In this document: one piece after another, positions 44,087 to 59,000 of the stretch | How the letters are laid out: every line of letters starts with the position of its first letter | Numbering within the stretch: the stretch's first letter is position 1 | Assembly: GCF_018991925.1 (NCBI RefSeq) | Contig: NW_024748849.1 | Coordinates: 124,001 to 188,000 of the forward strand | Direction of reading: 5' to 3' | Source: Homarus americanus | Lineage: Eukaryota; Arthropoda; Malacostraca; Decapoda; Nephropidae | DNA: 64,000 bases | The notes under the pieces: generated by a model | Told to the model about the DNA's origin: nothing | Seen by the model: only the letters and a program-made list of their open reading frames with translations | The model's database searches: none | Position numbers and translations under genes: made by a program

Positions 44087-47000
44087 CTAGAAAGAGCATA
44101 TGATATACTGTATTAAAAACAAATGTGACAAAAGTCTCATCCTCCAACATTGCAAACATGAAACTGCTCTGTGTAAGAGTAACAGGAAAGGTTTTTCTTG
44201 GTTTAAGTCTGCAACTTGACCAAGGGACCAATTCAATATCTGTACCTCACCACCATACACTCGGTTGTATTTGGGGGAAAAAGAAATAAGTGAAAGGTTC
44301 ACGGTTGTGATACAATGGTGGTAAACTGCATCCAAAGCTCACCCTCTCTCATGCCTTGTCTCAACACTTGGTTTCATATGTTACTGATAAGTCTGTCACT
44401 ACAATAATATGTTCATAAATTAATAATTTATATCTTCACTCTTATAAGTCTTCTGCTGCTATGAACCAGAGCAGTCAGATGAATGCTAACCCTCTAGCTA
44501 ATGTACTGTCCTGCTAGTAGGCTACCTCACCCCCTGGCAGTATGGTGGTCCACTACCTCGCCCCCTGACAGTATGGTGGCCCACTACCTCACCCCTGACA
44601 GTATGGTGGTCCACTACCTCACCTCCTGGCAGTATGGTGGTCCACTACCTCACCCCTCCTGACAAACAAAGTCTCTCTCTCTCTCTCTCTCTTGGTATTG
44701 TTTATTCAATCTTACAGTTGAAACATCCTCAAGAATCATTTGATGGCAATGTTCTGTTGTCTTATTAATACAATATTCTCTTTGTAAGTACGAGGAATGA
44801 CTCAGATTTATGCAATATGAGCCTCAATGAACACTTTATACATTAATCTGTTTCCAGAATTAGGATTAAAACTAAGCTAGTAATAAATAACTTTACAATC
44901 CTCACCAGAATTATCATCAGGATCTAAGTTGAAACGAGGGGTCCTACGTCGACGCCCTCGACGAAGAACCTTTTTTGTTCTCTTTGTACTAACACCTCCT
45001 ATTTTACCATTTTTTCCACGGCCACGACCTCGACCGCGATAACGTCCTCTTCCACGTAAGCGGGGACGGGGAGAGGGGGTAGAGGGTGGTGACGGAACAT
45101 CAGATGCATCGGACATTGCCTCCTCATCCTCATCGTCATCCACTTCATCATCCAAATCTTCTTCACCTTCTATATCATTAGTATCATCAGCATTTTGTGT
45201 GTCTGCTATGTCAGGACTCAGCGGTGGTGGTGGTGTTGGGGGTGTAGGGGATGGTGCTGGGGGTGTGGGGGATGGTGGTGGTGGTGTGGGGGATGCTGTG
45301 GGAGTGGGAACATGTGTAAGAACAGGATCAAGTGTGGGAATGAGTGTGTGTTCAGGTTCAAGTTCAGGTTGAGGTTCATGTTTGGGTTCAGGTTGAGGTT
45401 CATGTTTGGGTTCAGGGTCAGGTTGAGGTTTGGGTTCAGGTTCTGGTTCAGGGGTGTGTGGGGGTGCTGGGGTGGCAGTGGATGTAGGAATGGCACTTGT
45501 GGCTGTTGTGATGGCAGTACACGTGCTGGCAGTAGTAGTAGAAACAACGTCAGTGGCAGGAGGCAAGACACTGCCTGTTTCAGGGGTAACATCAACAGTA
45601 AGGAGTGGTGCCATGTCAACTTTGAATATCTGTGCTTCTATTTTTACTGGTTCTACTTCTTCAATAGAATTTTCAACCTGTGGATAAATTTTTTTTATAT
45701 AAGATATACAGTATATTAGCAAGAGAAAAAGGTACTATACATTTACAATGAAAATCATAGGTTTCATTTAAAAAATAAATATAGTATATCATGAGTATTT
45801 TCCTGTCTGCTCTCCAGAAACTGAGACAAATATGTACCAGAATATTAAAGTACAGTAAACCCTCGATAACTCGGCATTTGATAACTTGGAATTTCATTTA
45901 ACTTGGCATGGATATGGTCTCGGAATGTACTAGTATAACTCAGGATATGCCGAGATACATAATATTATCTGGGAAAATCTCGGCATATCTGGCCCCCTGC
46001 ACCACCTACCATACCTCTGTGTCACCTACCATGCCTGTGTCACCTACCATGCCTGTGTCACCTACCATACCTCTGTCACCTACCATACCTCTGTGGCACC
46101 TACCACGCCTCTGTGGCACCTACCACGCCTGTGTCACCTACCATGCCTGTGTCACCTACCATGCCTGTGTCACCTACCATGCCTCTGTGGCACCTACCAT
46201 GCCTGTCACCTGTGTCATACCTCTGTCTGTGGCACCATACCTACCATGCCTGTGTCACCTACCATGCCTGTGGCACCTACCATGCCTCTGTGTCACCTAC
46301 CATGCCTCTGTGTCACCTACCATGCCTCTGTGTCTTCTACTATGATGCTTCACTCTTCGCCTCCAGTGCTGGTAGTGTTACTTTTTTACATTTAGTAATT
46401 ACATGTACACATATATGGGTCGATAATTTTTTAGTGTTGTATTTTTATAGGAGGGGGGGGAGTGTGCCTCGATAAGTTGTAATTTGGGTTAACTCGTCAA
46501 GGCCAGAGCCCCATGTGTGCCGAGTTATCGAGGATTTACTGTATTGTGAATTTATACTACAGTACATCTCAAATATGTCTGTAAATCTCTTAAGCTTACG
46601 TGTGCTGCTCGACATAGATGTATAGTGGCGTTACTATCTTCTCCCTCAGTTATTTCATCAGTTTCATCAATATGTTCAGCTCCTTCTAGACTCTCCAACT
46701 CTTCCAGGTTTTCTCTACTATCTGCACAGCCTAAGTCAATTGTTTCCTCAGATGCACAAGAGATGGCCGCACCTAAATGGGAGAGTGTCTCATGGGAGAT
46801 GTGCTGTTCATCGTACGTCAACTTGCTGCGGTTCGAGAGCTTAAGTGCTTGAAGACGAGGATGATAGACACATAACTGCTTTACACACTTCTGCAAAATA
46901 ATAAAGAGTTCCTAGTGTTAGTGTACAGTACATGAGGCAGAGATACATTATAAACTAATAAAGCATACAGATTGAATACTGTACACAGAAAAGTTGCATT

Positions 47001-50000
47001 ATAGAACAAAGAAATAAGCAGAAATGGTGAAAATTCCCAGTGTTGTTTGGTGAAGCTGTTGTTTCTCCTAATAAAATGAGACCCTATTATCTGAGCTAAA
47101 ACTGAATAAATTAGTTATCAGCCTTTGAATATTCTATAGGTGCTGTATTTTGTGCATTAGTGTTGTGTTATGTAGAGCTTTCAGGCAGAGACTTTGATAA
47201 AGGTACTTGAGTGTGAGTATAATATCCATGATAAGAAGATAAAGTTGTCTAAGTTTTAAAGAAAGTAGTTAAAATGAAGTTGACACATACTTAGGATGAT
47301 TTGTCTACTCTTGTCATACTTGTAAGGCTTTTCTTGAACTACACAAAGAACAAACAAGACAAAGAGCAACAAGCACTCGTCCATGCTTAAATTTGTCAAA
47401 ACTGGAGACTTATGGCCTGCCCAAATTTTTCAAGGCTTGATTAATGAACTGCACGAGGACATGTATGATTGTACATAATTCTGTGCTAGATCTTTACAGT
47501 TCACAGCAGTAATTTAAGATTACTGAATGGAGATGACTTTATATGGACAGACAGACAGACAGGACCATCAAAAGCTGTGATGTGTGAAAAGAGAGAGGAA
47601 CAGAGGTGGTGGTGCAGGATTCTTTTTTGGTGAAGGTGATTCTGTAACAGTTGTAGGACCAGTAGAACATAAACACAAGGCACTGAATGTCAATGATGAA
47701 TGTCATGATATAACTTGATTATGGTACTGGACTGAAATGCTATGGACATGTGGAGATATATGATGAAATGTGAAGGGCTTGCACTCCTGAAGACAAAAGT
47801 TTAAATAAGGTACAGTATTTAATAGTGCTAATGACCCTTAGGGAAATGTTTCCCTTATTCTTTAAGTTTCATGTAACAGTTTTGTTCACTCTCTAAGTTC
47901 TCAAGTTTTTTCTTCTATAAAACAGAAGGTACCTGTATTAAACTAATTCTGTAAGCTAATTTCAAATTCTAAGGGAAAACATGTTTTCACCCCAAAAACA
48001 CATGAAAGACTAAACCTTACTATAGTATCATGGTGATATATATTTACTTTATGTGATCATTATTGTTTTTCTTTACACTTCCCTCTTGCCCACACAGTTC
48101 CTCATGTTGTCCTTCTACCTGGTAGAGTCTATCACAACCTTGGTCTCCTCCCTTCAGTGTACCATAAGGTGCTGCATCAGCCAGCTTCTATGAATATTAG
48201 AACTTACTTGCTATTCACCTACACAACGAGGGAAATCTTTGGTCAGTCTACAATTATATACAGTAGTTTCTAAGCAGTTCTTGTTCAGTTACTCTTGTCT
48301 ATCTATCCTCTCACCACATGCTTATCATCTGAACACTATTCTTTATTCTTAACCATTACAGTTTATTGTTCCCTATCTGCTTATTTGTTAATTTCTCTCT
48401 CACCACCTGCACCTCTACTCACTTGTCTATATCGCCCAGGACCGCCAAACTTGGGCATGTCCTCACAGTAGAGACAGTTACCGCACGGTGTTGTGGTCTG
48501 GCAGCCAGGGCACTCACCGCAGTAATACTTTGTTCGTACCTGTAAAATAAAAAGTTTCTGGTAAAATTATGAGGATATTTCAGTCATTATAAGTTCCTTC
48601 AGAATCTTTTTGTTGTCTCTCTTTCTGGTTTAGGAAAGAAAGGAAGAAAATAAAGAAGCAACACCTCAGGCAGGGATGGATTTGCTGGGCCATGTTTTTA
48701 AATTGTGTGTGTTGATGATGTCACAAATGTGTATGTGTTGATGGCATTAATGCATACCTGCATACAGACTATGTCATAATATATAATTGGTCTTCTTTAG
48801 TGAGGTTTTCCAAAACAATTCAAACTGTGTAAGATACAAATTAAAGTCAGTGGTTAAATGAAAATAGGGAATGTACAAGAAACGTGAAAACATAAATCTG
48901 CTATGTGCACAATTTAGTCAGATGTAAGAGTTATGTATTGTAATAATATTCATAAACTTAAAACTCTGTAAGGACGAACAAAACAAAACCATCACATTGC
49001 TGCCACCGACCTTGGAGGGGCTTACCCGGCTGTAAGGCTGGGCAAATTTTTTCTTAAGCATTTTTCTCATCAACTTCATTTTATCATTGTGTGTACTAGG
49101 CTGGCCATCTGGCGTGGGACTGGATGCTCCAGAGCTGATGCCCATACTCTCTGCCATGAGTGAGTCAGTCGAGTACGGCGATGGTTCCCCGGCAACACTG
49201 AGGGCAGCTCGCACTTCCTCCATTTGCTGTTGCTCACACACCCTCATCTCACACACCTGATGTAAGGAATACTGTACTGCATTAAAAATAAGACTTTTTG
49301 ATACACATGATTTTGTAATGATACAGAAATATTTAATTGTTTTTGTTAATGACTACAAAAGTGAACTGTATTCAGAAATATAAGTACAAGAACAAGTGCA
49401 GTATACAGTACAGTGCTGTACATATAAAGTAATTTCCAAGTGGTAAGAGTTATTTGGTGATGTTAACTTAACCTGAATGTGAAGAGAAATATTTCTAACA
49501 GTAACTAAGACCTATAGCAACTTCCCTCATCTCATACTCGGTGAAGCTCCTCAGAGAATAATTAAGTAAACTGACCAAGTCTCTCAGTCATATTTCTCAC
49601 AATGTAGTGTGTTAGGTATATTCTCTTTACACACTATGGTTTAGGGGACACCCTACAGTACCAACATGAGAGGACATAACTACAAGGTCGCCAAGTTACT
49701 GGGTGGTAGACCTATTGAATGGTCTACCAGCCCAAGCTGTTAAATCAAGAACAGTACTGATCTTCAAAGTAGACAATGGAGGGATCCTACACAGTCCATG
49801 GACCTCCTTCCCTCAGCATGGCCACTTGTAGTGGGTGGCCATTATGTAAATAAGGTACTGTATGTGTCTGATGGTTGATAAACATGTGTCTGATGTGTCT
49901 AATGGTTGACAAACATGTGTCTGATGTGTCTAATGGTTGACAAACATGTGTCTGATGGTTGGTGGTAATGGCCATCCACTTGAAATATTTTTGGTTTGTA

Positions 50001-53000
50001 TTTACTGATCCTTCCTGATTTTGTCATCTCCAGGGACCACAACTTTTACCACTGCAGTATTTACTCACACTAGATCCTGTCCTTCCTTGGCCCTCCTATC
50101 CACTAAAACCTCCACCATTATCCTCCAATCCTTTATCACATTATCAAAATACAGTACTGCATCTTACTTTCCTCAATATGTAAATTTCAAGATATAAAAT
50201 ATAGTATAATATAAAACAAAAATACTGTAGTTTAAAAAATATAGAAAACTGTGAAGCAGAATGTTATGAGCGCTGTTGTTACCTTCCTGCGTGCTGGAGG
50301 CTGGGCGGCTGCATTGTGGAGACAGGCATAGCACTCATTACAGTCACTGGTGCGCTGACAGCCATCACAGCCTCCACACTTACCACGACCTTTCTTCCCA
50401 CTTGTCTGTATAAAAGTAAAGTTATTGAGTCATTTGGTAGTTGAAAAAAATTAATCTTTCAATTACTTAATTGTTTTTTCAGTAATGTACACCCTTCAAC
50501 ATTATTGCCTTGACTGTCCCACTGTAGGGGCAGATCCAGGAGAGTCCTGGGGGGTCCAGACCCCCTCTTTTCATCAGAAAATTCCAACACTTTTTCTTTA
50601 ATGCATTTTTGTATTGTAAAACGTAATTACTATTGACCTCATAATATCTACTCATATCAAGTGGACATGGCCTCAAAATACCCATGATATTGGTCAGATT
50701 TAGAAAAAAAGTTCTGGGGGGGTCTGACAGTGCCCCCACCCAAGACCCTTAGCTGGGTGGGCTCACTGTGCTTGCCATGTTCTCTCACCCATAACTTCTT
50801 GAACCCCCCTTTTGATATTCCTGGATCTGCCCCTGCATTGTCAGGGACCTACTATATGTCACCACCTATCCTATTCATAATAATTTGGATTTAATTCTTG
50901 TATGCTACCCATGATTTGGTAGGTGCTAACTCCCATTGTCCTTAAATCATATCAATATTGTCACCATATCACAGTGTGTCCTACGAGACACGAGTACCAA
51001 TTTATTTGTGTCTGACCGCATGGTCTTGTGACTAGACTTGTCGTCCCGTGGTAAGCGGTGAGGAGATGATGCTTCTATAGGTTTCTTTGGTAACACCCCA
51101 GATACTATTGAACAGCTGATGTCTACCCACAAAATTGAGTAACTGAGCAACACTATATCCATTCAACATTACATTACATAGCATTTTAAAATATGGAGTG
51201 AGAAAGCAGAAAGGTTATCCAAACACAATTATATGTCAAACAATAAGACCTACAGTACACTCAATATAAGACTTTGTGGTTGTCATGGCTGAAGCCTTTA
51301 TCCTGTTTGCATCATTATTAATAATGGTTCTAACAGTTGATGTAGCCAAGTTGAAAGCAGTACCAACATCCACCTGATGGTCACCGGCTACCAACCGCAT
51401 CAACACTTGTAGTTTTACATCGATGGAATACTTTTCTGTGGGTGGCACTTTAAAATGTACAAGCAGGATTAAAACCTGAAGGCCATTTTCTAAACATGAT
51501 AAGTAAAAAATAGTCACTAATATAAAAAATCAACGGGTCAACAAGAAATTGTACACAGTGTAAGCACAGCAAATTTGTACAGTAAGTCCCCACTGAATGA
51601 AAGGGTTAGATTCCACTAAAATGCTTTTGTTAGGTGGATTATGTTCATCAAAACCATTTTTCCCATATAAATTAATGTAATAAGGGAGGATGGGTTCCTG
51701 TACTAGGCTTTGTAATAGAATAGTGTACTGTACTAAGCAATGTGACAAAATAATTGCAACACATCAAAATAATGAAGATAAAAACAATAAAACATAAAGG
51801 TACAAATACTGTACACACCAAATACTTGTCAAAAGCAACAGGTGCAGTGGTTGTTCCTTCCCGAGGCCAGAGGATCACAGTTACTTTAACTTATTTAGTT
51901 ATTGCTAGGGACAGGATCATCTGCCTCTTCACTTGAGGCACTGTTATAACAATGATATGAGTGCGTATTTCCCGCCAAACGTGAGCCAATCGCAGTGACC
52001 TGTGAGTGTGAATGCCTTAGGCCTGAACCAATAAGAGAGCCTGGGAGATGTGACGTCATGACCACGTGGTGTCCTGTAGAGGACGTCTGTGTTTGAAATA
52101 GACAGTCCGGTTTTGGAGAGAGTGAAGTGTGGGCGTGTGGGTGTCATCATCCCACATGGCGGGATATAATTATACACGAGTACCTCAGGTTTATCCGTGT
52201 TTACGAAATGTATTGTGATTCATGTGACCCCCTGGTTAGCTAGCTAGTAAGACAGGTTACTGTTTTGAAAGTGTAACTGTTCATTTTGAGTAACGTTGTT
52301 AATAAACGAAGAACCATTATGATTAGTTCTCTATTCCCTTGTGTATGGAGTAATGTCCGAAGTCTTTGGTGTACGCAGTAATACAGTGAGCCATTAGTAA
52401 TAACATACAATAACTTTCACCGGTTACCCCTATTCTTTGTCTACTAGAATCAATGTACAACTCTTAAAAATTACTATACCTAATTAAATGGAAATGGCAA
52501 AAATTTTGGAGGATTTTTATGGGTATTATTTTTTTTCTTGTCATTGAATGGGCATAAATGTTTGGTGTTAGTAATGATCAGTTCATGCTCTTTATATCAC
52601 TAAAAGCACAAATAATTTCCATCAATAGTTTTTGCTGTATTTTGATTACAAAAATGAATGGAAAAGATAATAATAACAAAGAAACTTATCATCCGAATTT
52701 GTTGAAATTTTAATTGATTCACTGTTGGATGATTCTAAATACAGTGGTGAAATTTAATATCAATCCATCCATTAAAAAAAAAAAAGTGTTTTCCAGCTGG
52801 ATGACCCCCTTAAAGCAGCTCTGCCATTCTTATCCTGATCCTCGGATCTCTGGGGTATCAACGAAAATTGCGGGGTATTTCCCCTATATGTAATCGTCAG
52901 TTATACGAAGTGGCAGTTAACGGGATGTTGGTTTTCGGAGTACACCTCTATGTGGTTTACCTACACTTGGCTCAACATGTGTACTGTACAGAAGATGGTG

Positions 53001-56000
53001 TCCATTAAATTTTACCAATAAAACTTTGTGTACATGTACAGTATATAATGTCTAAGATTCATTGAGAAAAATTGTTACATTTAACTGCATGTCAGTTTTT
53101 GTTTTTATATAGTACTGTGAATAACAAAAACACTGTGTATGGCAGCTTAAAGAAGAGAAAGAAAACTCAAAATGTGGAAGCCTCAGTCAAGGTCACTTTG
53201 CCAGTTGAGTGTTTCCATATATAAATGCAAATCAGAGAATCCATTTTCTAATATGATGGGGTACTGCTGAATGATGTTTAACTTGGGGTAAGAGAGGAGC
53301 AGCAAAACTGAATTACTTTTTTTATTTTCCATTTCAGAAAAGTAAACATTGAAGAAACAGATAATATGAATGACTGCTTAGCTTAGTACTGTACAGTATA
53401 TGATAAATATGTAGTTTCATGTGTAAAATACCATCTTAATTGAGCTGCCCAGCACTGTAGCAGGATGGGGCTTGGTTTGGACGATTAAAAGAAAAACATT
53501 ACAATTTGTGACTTTCATGGTAACTGCTACTCCCCTTTGCCTTCACAACTGGACATAGATAAGTTAATAGAAGCCTCATTTACACACAACTGCAGGGTCT
53601 CAATTGTTTCTCTTTCTTTGATGCCACAACATACAGTATATCGTTTCTCACTCTTGATTTGCTTAATTTTTTCTCAAACACAACTGTTTCTCACCTTCCG
53701 CCTCTTCTTGGAGTCTTCTGGCTCCAGCTCAGCAAGGACACAGCGTTTGTACACACACACCTGCTTCAGTCGGTTGGGTCCTCCAAATTTGGCTTTATCA
53801 CGACAAAACCTACACTGGCCACAGTCCTCGACCACCTGACAACCCTCACACTCTCCACATCCTTTCCTTTTCCGTCCCATCTGAAAAACCCCACTTACAT
53901 TAACCTCGGAACTCTTTACATTAAAAATTGCCAGTTACTATTTCACAATCTATTCTGTTATACTCAAGCTTTTAAAACTTTTCAGGTACAAAGTACAGGG
54001 TAATTGTAAAGTTATGGTGAGTCAGTTATGAATGAATTTTTGAAAAGCTATACAAAGGCAAAATTAAAGTTGCTAACTTAAGTGGAGACAAATTCACAAT
54101 GACACTAAAATCTATGGCAGTTCTTTTTAATATACAGTACAATCATGGATTAAATTTACAATAGAACAATAAAATATAAATATTTGAGTACTATACACAA
54201 CAGCTCCTCATCATTCTTTGTGAAAAACATTTGAAATCTGATAAGTAAGTAAAGACCTTTATAACTTTAAGCAGATAACTTCAAGCCGAGCATAATATGC
54301 ACAACTTGTTCAATTTATTTGAAGAACTTTACAGTAAGTTCAGGATACTTGGGAGGATTATTGTTTCTGTCAGCTACAGGAAGGTCAATGTCTGAGCACC
54401 TGTAAAAGTAGGTGGTTACATCTGATGGCCAAAGCCTCACATGTACTAATCTAATAAAATCAACAGTTGTCATGTTACGATGATCCCGGTAACTGTGATC
54501 ACTGACGAACAGGCATAACGTTGCCAACTGAGAGCACATATATAAAAGAAATAATATTACTAACGTGTCCGGCATGGTAAAGAGTTTTACGGGCATGAAG
54601 TTGACTTCGGTTCACTCCGGGGATCTCCTCGATAACCTCAATGCCATTGTCTTCTGCACTGTCTGTTATGTCTGGGGACACCATGCTGTGATCCTGCAAT
54701 GGTAAGACTAAGCTAACAGACTACCCACCTGAGTTATACTGTACAAGTATATCAACAGACTAACCACCTGTGTTATACAAGTACTGTATACACTACAGTA
54801 TTAACATATTCATACCTATATTTCACAAGTCTATTACAAGTACTGTACACTGTAATAGGTTTGTGACCTGTGTATTTCACCATACTTATGGAATGTGCGA
54901 TACAAGTATGATAACACATGATATAACAAGATACTATATAAACTGTACAGTAGGCTACTATACAAGAAGAATAAAAAAAAATACAGCATACTCATGGTCT
55001 GTGCTTCAAAAGTGTACAGAATTATCACATCTGTGCTATACATAAAGAATATTTCAACCTTATCCTTAACAACTTCTATAAAATATGTTTATTTTTATTT
55101 TAAAAAAGTGTGGAATAGGAGACAAGTGCCATTGTCAGTTCTCTTCAGGGAGGGGACCCTTTGCCAAACATCAGGGATACAAGCAGTAGGTTGTTTTAAG
55201 CTGACAGAGATTATACTATGGCTGGTCTACAGTGTTACTTCGGGGTAGTAACAATACAATCAGTTTATAAGAAATTTGAAGGATGAGTTTACTAATGTGT
55301 GTCTCACCTGTAGAGCTGCACAGTGAGAATCTAAAGACAAATCTGCAACTGCTGCCAGATCTGCTTGTTGCTGCGCCATCCCTGCCAAGCTCGCTCCAGA
55401 GCCCATGAGTAAGAGAGGAAGGCTGCTGCTGTCCATGCTGTTACTGATGATGGTATTGCTGCTTGCATGACTCATAGAGGATGCTGTGCTACCATTAGGG
55501 AGGTTATTGCAGATGTTTTCATTTTGACTTATGTCAATTGCACTCTCAGGTGAGTTTTGTGAGATTAAGGGAGGGAAATTAGTTGACATTTCACTAGCGG
55601 AAGGTGGCTGGACCATTTGTGTCACTTCATCAGTTTCCTCCACCACTATGCCTGATTCACTAGAGGTAAACTTTACACTGTTATTGGGGGTAAGAGCAGA
55701 ACCAGACGATTCCTCTTGTATTGTAGGTTTGGGAGACTCACTTTGGGTTGTTAATGCATTGCTGCTCAGGTTAAGAGCGACCTGATCCTCGCAAGTTACT
55801 ATACTTGGGTTCCCGTCATTTGCTGCCTCGATGCATGATGCTGTGGTTGTAAGACTAGGGTCACTTGAGGGGGCGCCCGGTGACATGTGCAGATCCTTAA
55901 CACCTGTGTTCCCAAGTAACGGGCTCTCTGGTGAAGTGGGAGCTAGAAACGGAAACAGTGTTGGGAAACTCTGCAGGCTCGATAAGTTATGGAGATTAGC

Positions 56001-59000
56001 AAGGCTCTGAAGACTGGCAGAACTGCTTAAACTGGATAGATTGTGTAAACTGTCAAATCCTGGGAGGGATGCCAACTGGGGATTGAGTTTTAATTGTTCA
56101 TATACTTCCTTGGCTACTTCAGGGGTCATCATACCACTCTTCAGTGTGTACAACAACGGTAAGCTATGTTGACTAGAATTTCTGTTGTTGCTGTTGCTAC
56201 TGTGCCGACTCCCATTACCACTTCTCCCACTGCTGCCAAACTTGTTGCTGCTACGACTTCTGCTGCTTCCACCATTACTAGAACTTTTGCTTTTGGAGGG
56301 AGTGGTGGAAGCTAAAGAATGTTGAGCCCCAAGAGAAGCTAATGCAGATGATGATGTAAAAGTGGCAAGAGTAGATGGCGACATCAAATTGGAGGGCGTC
56401 AGTGGAGACAGAAGACCAGTCATACCACCTGGCATCGTAGGAGCTAAAGACGTATGACCACTCAGGTTCAAGTCGGTCTGAGAGGCCAGACTGGAAGCCA
56501 GATTGGAAGCCAGACTGGAGGCTGGTATGTTGCAAGATGATGTGGTGGAAGTCGAGGAGTTTGTGGAAGATGTATAAGAAGAGGTGTGAGAAGACATATC
56601 TGGGGTGGAAGATGAATGACTCTTGCTGGGCTTGGAAAGGTTGAGGGGCTTGAGGTGAGAGTAGGAAGAATCAAATCCCAAGTCTGCAATGGAGTAGCCA
56701 CTGGAAAACACTGTCCTAAGAGGGTCAGCTTTAGTCAGCAGCTCACCTAAGATTCCACCACGAGGGTCTGGGGGAGGCACTCTAAGGGATTCTAAGAGAG
56801 GCACTCGAGAGGACTCTGGGGGAGGCACTAGGCAGGGGTCAGGAATATCAGCTGGCGCTAGATGGTTTACATTAAGTTTCTGGTAGAGAATCTGGTCTAA
56901 GCGGTTGCTGCGGATCCTCTTCCCCGACCTCTCGAAACGTGGCTCCAAGGGCAGCGCCAGGCCCTGGGAGCCATAGATAGTGGACCGTGAAGCTGATTGG
57001 GGTCGGGACAGCTCCAACAGTGAACCACCACCTTGAGCAATACAAGTTTTCTGTAGGACGGCACTCAGTTCATCCATTTTGAGAAGTTTTGCAGCCTCTG
57101 CCAAGTGATACACACTTGCACCAGCTGGAATGTTGCCTGTGTACAAGCACGCCACCAGTGCTTGTAGTGTTGACAATGATGTACCTGTTGAAGCAACAAC
57201 CTTTTGTAATATTTCACACAAGAGAATTTTATTGTATTATAGTACTAATACCTATTAGTAATACAGTACATGTACTAGGATTTCAATATAACTTAAAAAC
57301 TGTACTCTGGTGCAGACCAAACTACTTCGAGCAGAAACTAGGCTTCATCGGACCCACTGTTAATGTTAGATGGGTGATCAACCACCAGGTACACTGTTCA
57401 CTCATAACTCAGTACAACCACCAGTAACAAGGAACACTGTTCACTTATAACTCAGTACAACCACCAGTAACAAGGAACAGTAGTTATACCTGTGACGGAG
57501 ATGATGGCGGGGTGATCATTGGCGTGAAGGAGGAGGGACTTGAGGAAGGGTGAGGCAGCAGCCAGGACAGCACAGTGGGCGCCCACGTGACCACCCTCAG
57601 CCAGCAACACAGCATCCAGGCCAAACTCCTCCTCATGTAGCTCTCTGAAATAACCATAACCTTCAGTACACATATTGAGTGACAGTGCTGTAGGTCTAGT
57701 GGGCTACAGCCCCTTTAACCTTTAATTGTATTCATCTGTCACAGTCTGTCTTTTCCTCTAGCCCTCCTACTGATAGTTTTGTCCATCAACATGTGTCCTT
57801 ATGGAAAATGAAAATAATAATAATAATAATAATAATAATTGTTGGTTTATCCCTGAAAGCACTACCTGTAGTATTTTCCTACAATTCATTAGAGGACAAA
57901 ACAATAAAATGCTGAAGTGACCATTAAAGAAGGTAGACACACTAAACATTATAACTACAACAATAAGTCTCTTTAAACCTGTTGCCCCTACAGCTTATAA
58001 TCCTCTTACATGACAAATAACTGACTCACTCATTCACAGCTTCACTCAGCACCATCAGTATAGGTACAGCAACACCTTCATTGTATCACTGTTATAACTA
58101 CAAAGCATCAACAAGTCTCTCTTCTGTTCTTATTATATTTTTAAAACAAAACAAAGTGCAGCTATGAACCTTTAAATGTTTCAAAAAGTTATTAACATGT
58201 AAGGTAGCTCGAACTGTAGACTATCTTCATCACGTCTAAGAAACACCACCAACTTTCCCATAACAAACTGAAATCCGGGTACAGTATCTATTTATCTATG
58301 TACATGCAATCAACCATCAACTGTTGTGGTGCACCAGCCAAGTGGATGCAGTATACTCGCCTCCTGTCCTAGGTATCACTAGTTGGTAACATACCCCAGG
58401 CTCACCGGGTCACCTATGCAGGGGTACCTAACTTTGGTGTTGGGAATGTGAAGACAGTCGAGTGCAGTGCCAGCCCCACTCTCTCTTTGTGTATTGTAGG
58501 CTTAGTAGACACTGTATCTACACTGTCCTATTACACACACACAATGTCCCTCCACCTGGCACTCTAGGTTTATGACACAACCAGCGAGTCATTAGTCCTA
58601 TGAATATAATCTCGCGAGTTCTGACGCCGCAACTGCTGCTACCACCAACAACACCACCACCAACATCACCACCACCACCGCCACCACCAACACCATCATC
58701 ACCACCGCCACTACCACCAACACCATCATCACCAACCGCTGCTACCACCAACACCACCACCACCACCGCCACTACCAATTAATTAACATCACCACCACCA
58801 CTGCCACGCACTAACACCACCACCACCACTACACACCACCAATTAACACCACCAACAATTGAATACACTACCACAATTGACTTCATCACTGCTACCACAT
58901 CTCATCACTAATACACCACTGCCGCTCGCTGTTACTCACTGCCGCCACCCTGCCAGAGTTAAAAATCTTGAAAACAAAAATACAGCAAAACTATTTGCTG

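Noticed and set aside
45195..45719. Long Cys/Trp/Gly-rich frame on the plus strand
   Set aside because: It is the complement of exon 10 of the BTB-CXXC gene, which has splice support on the minus strand.
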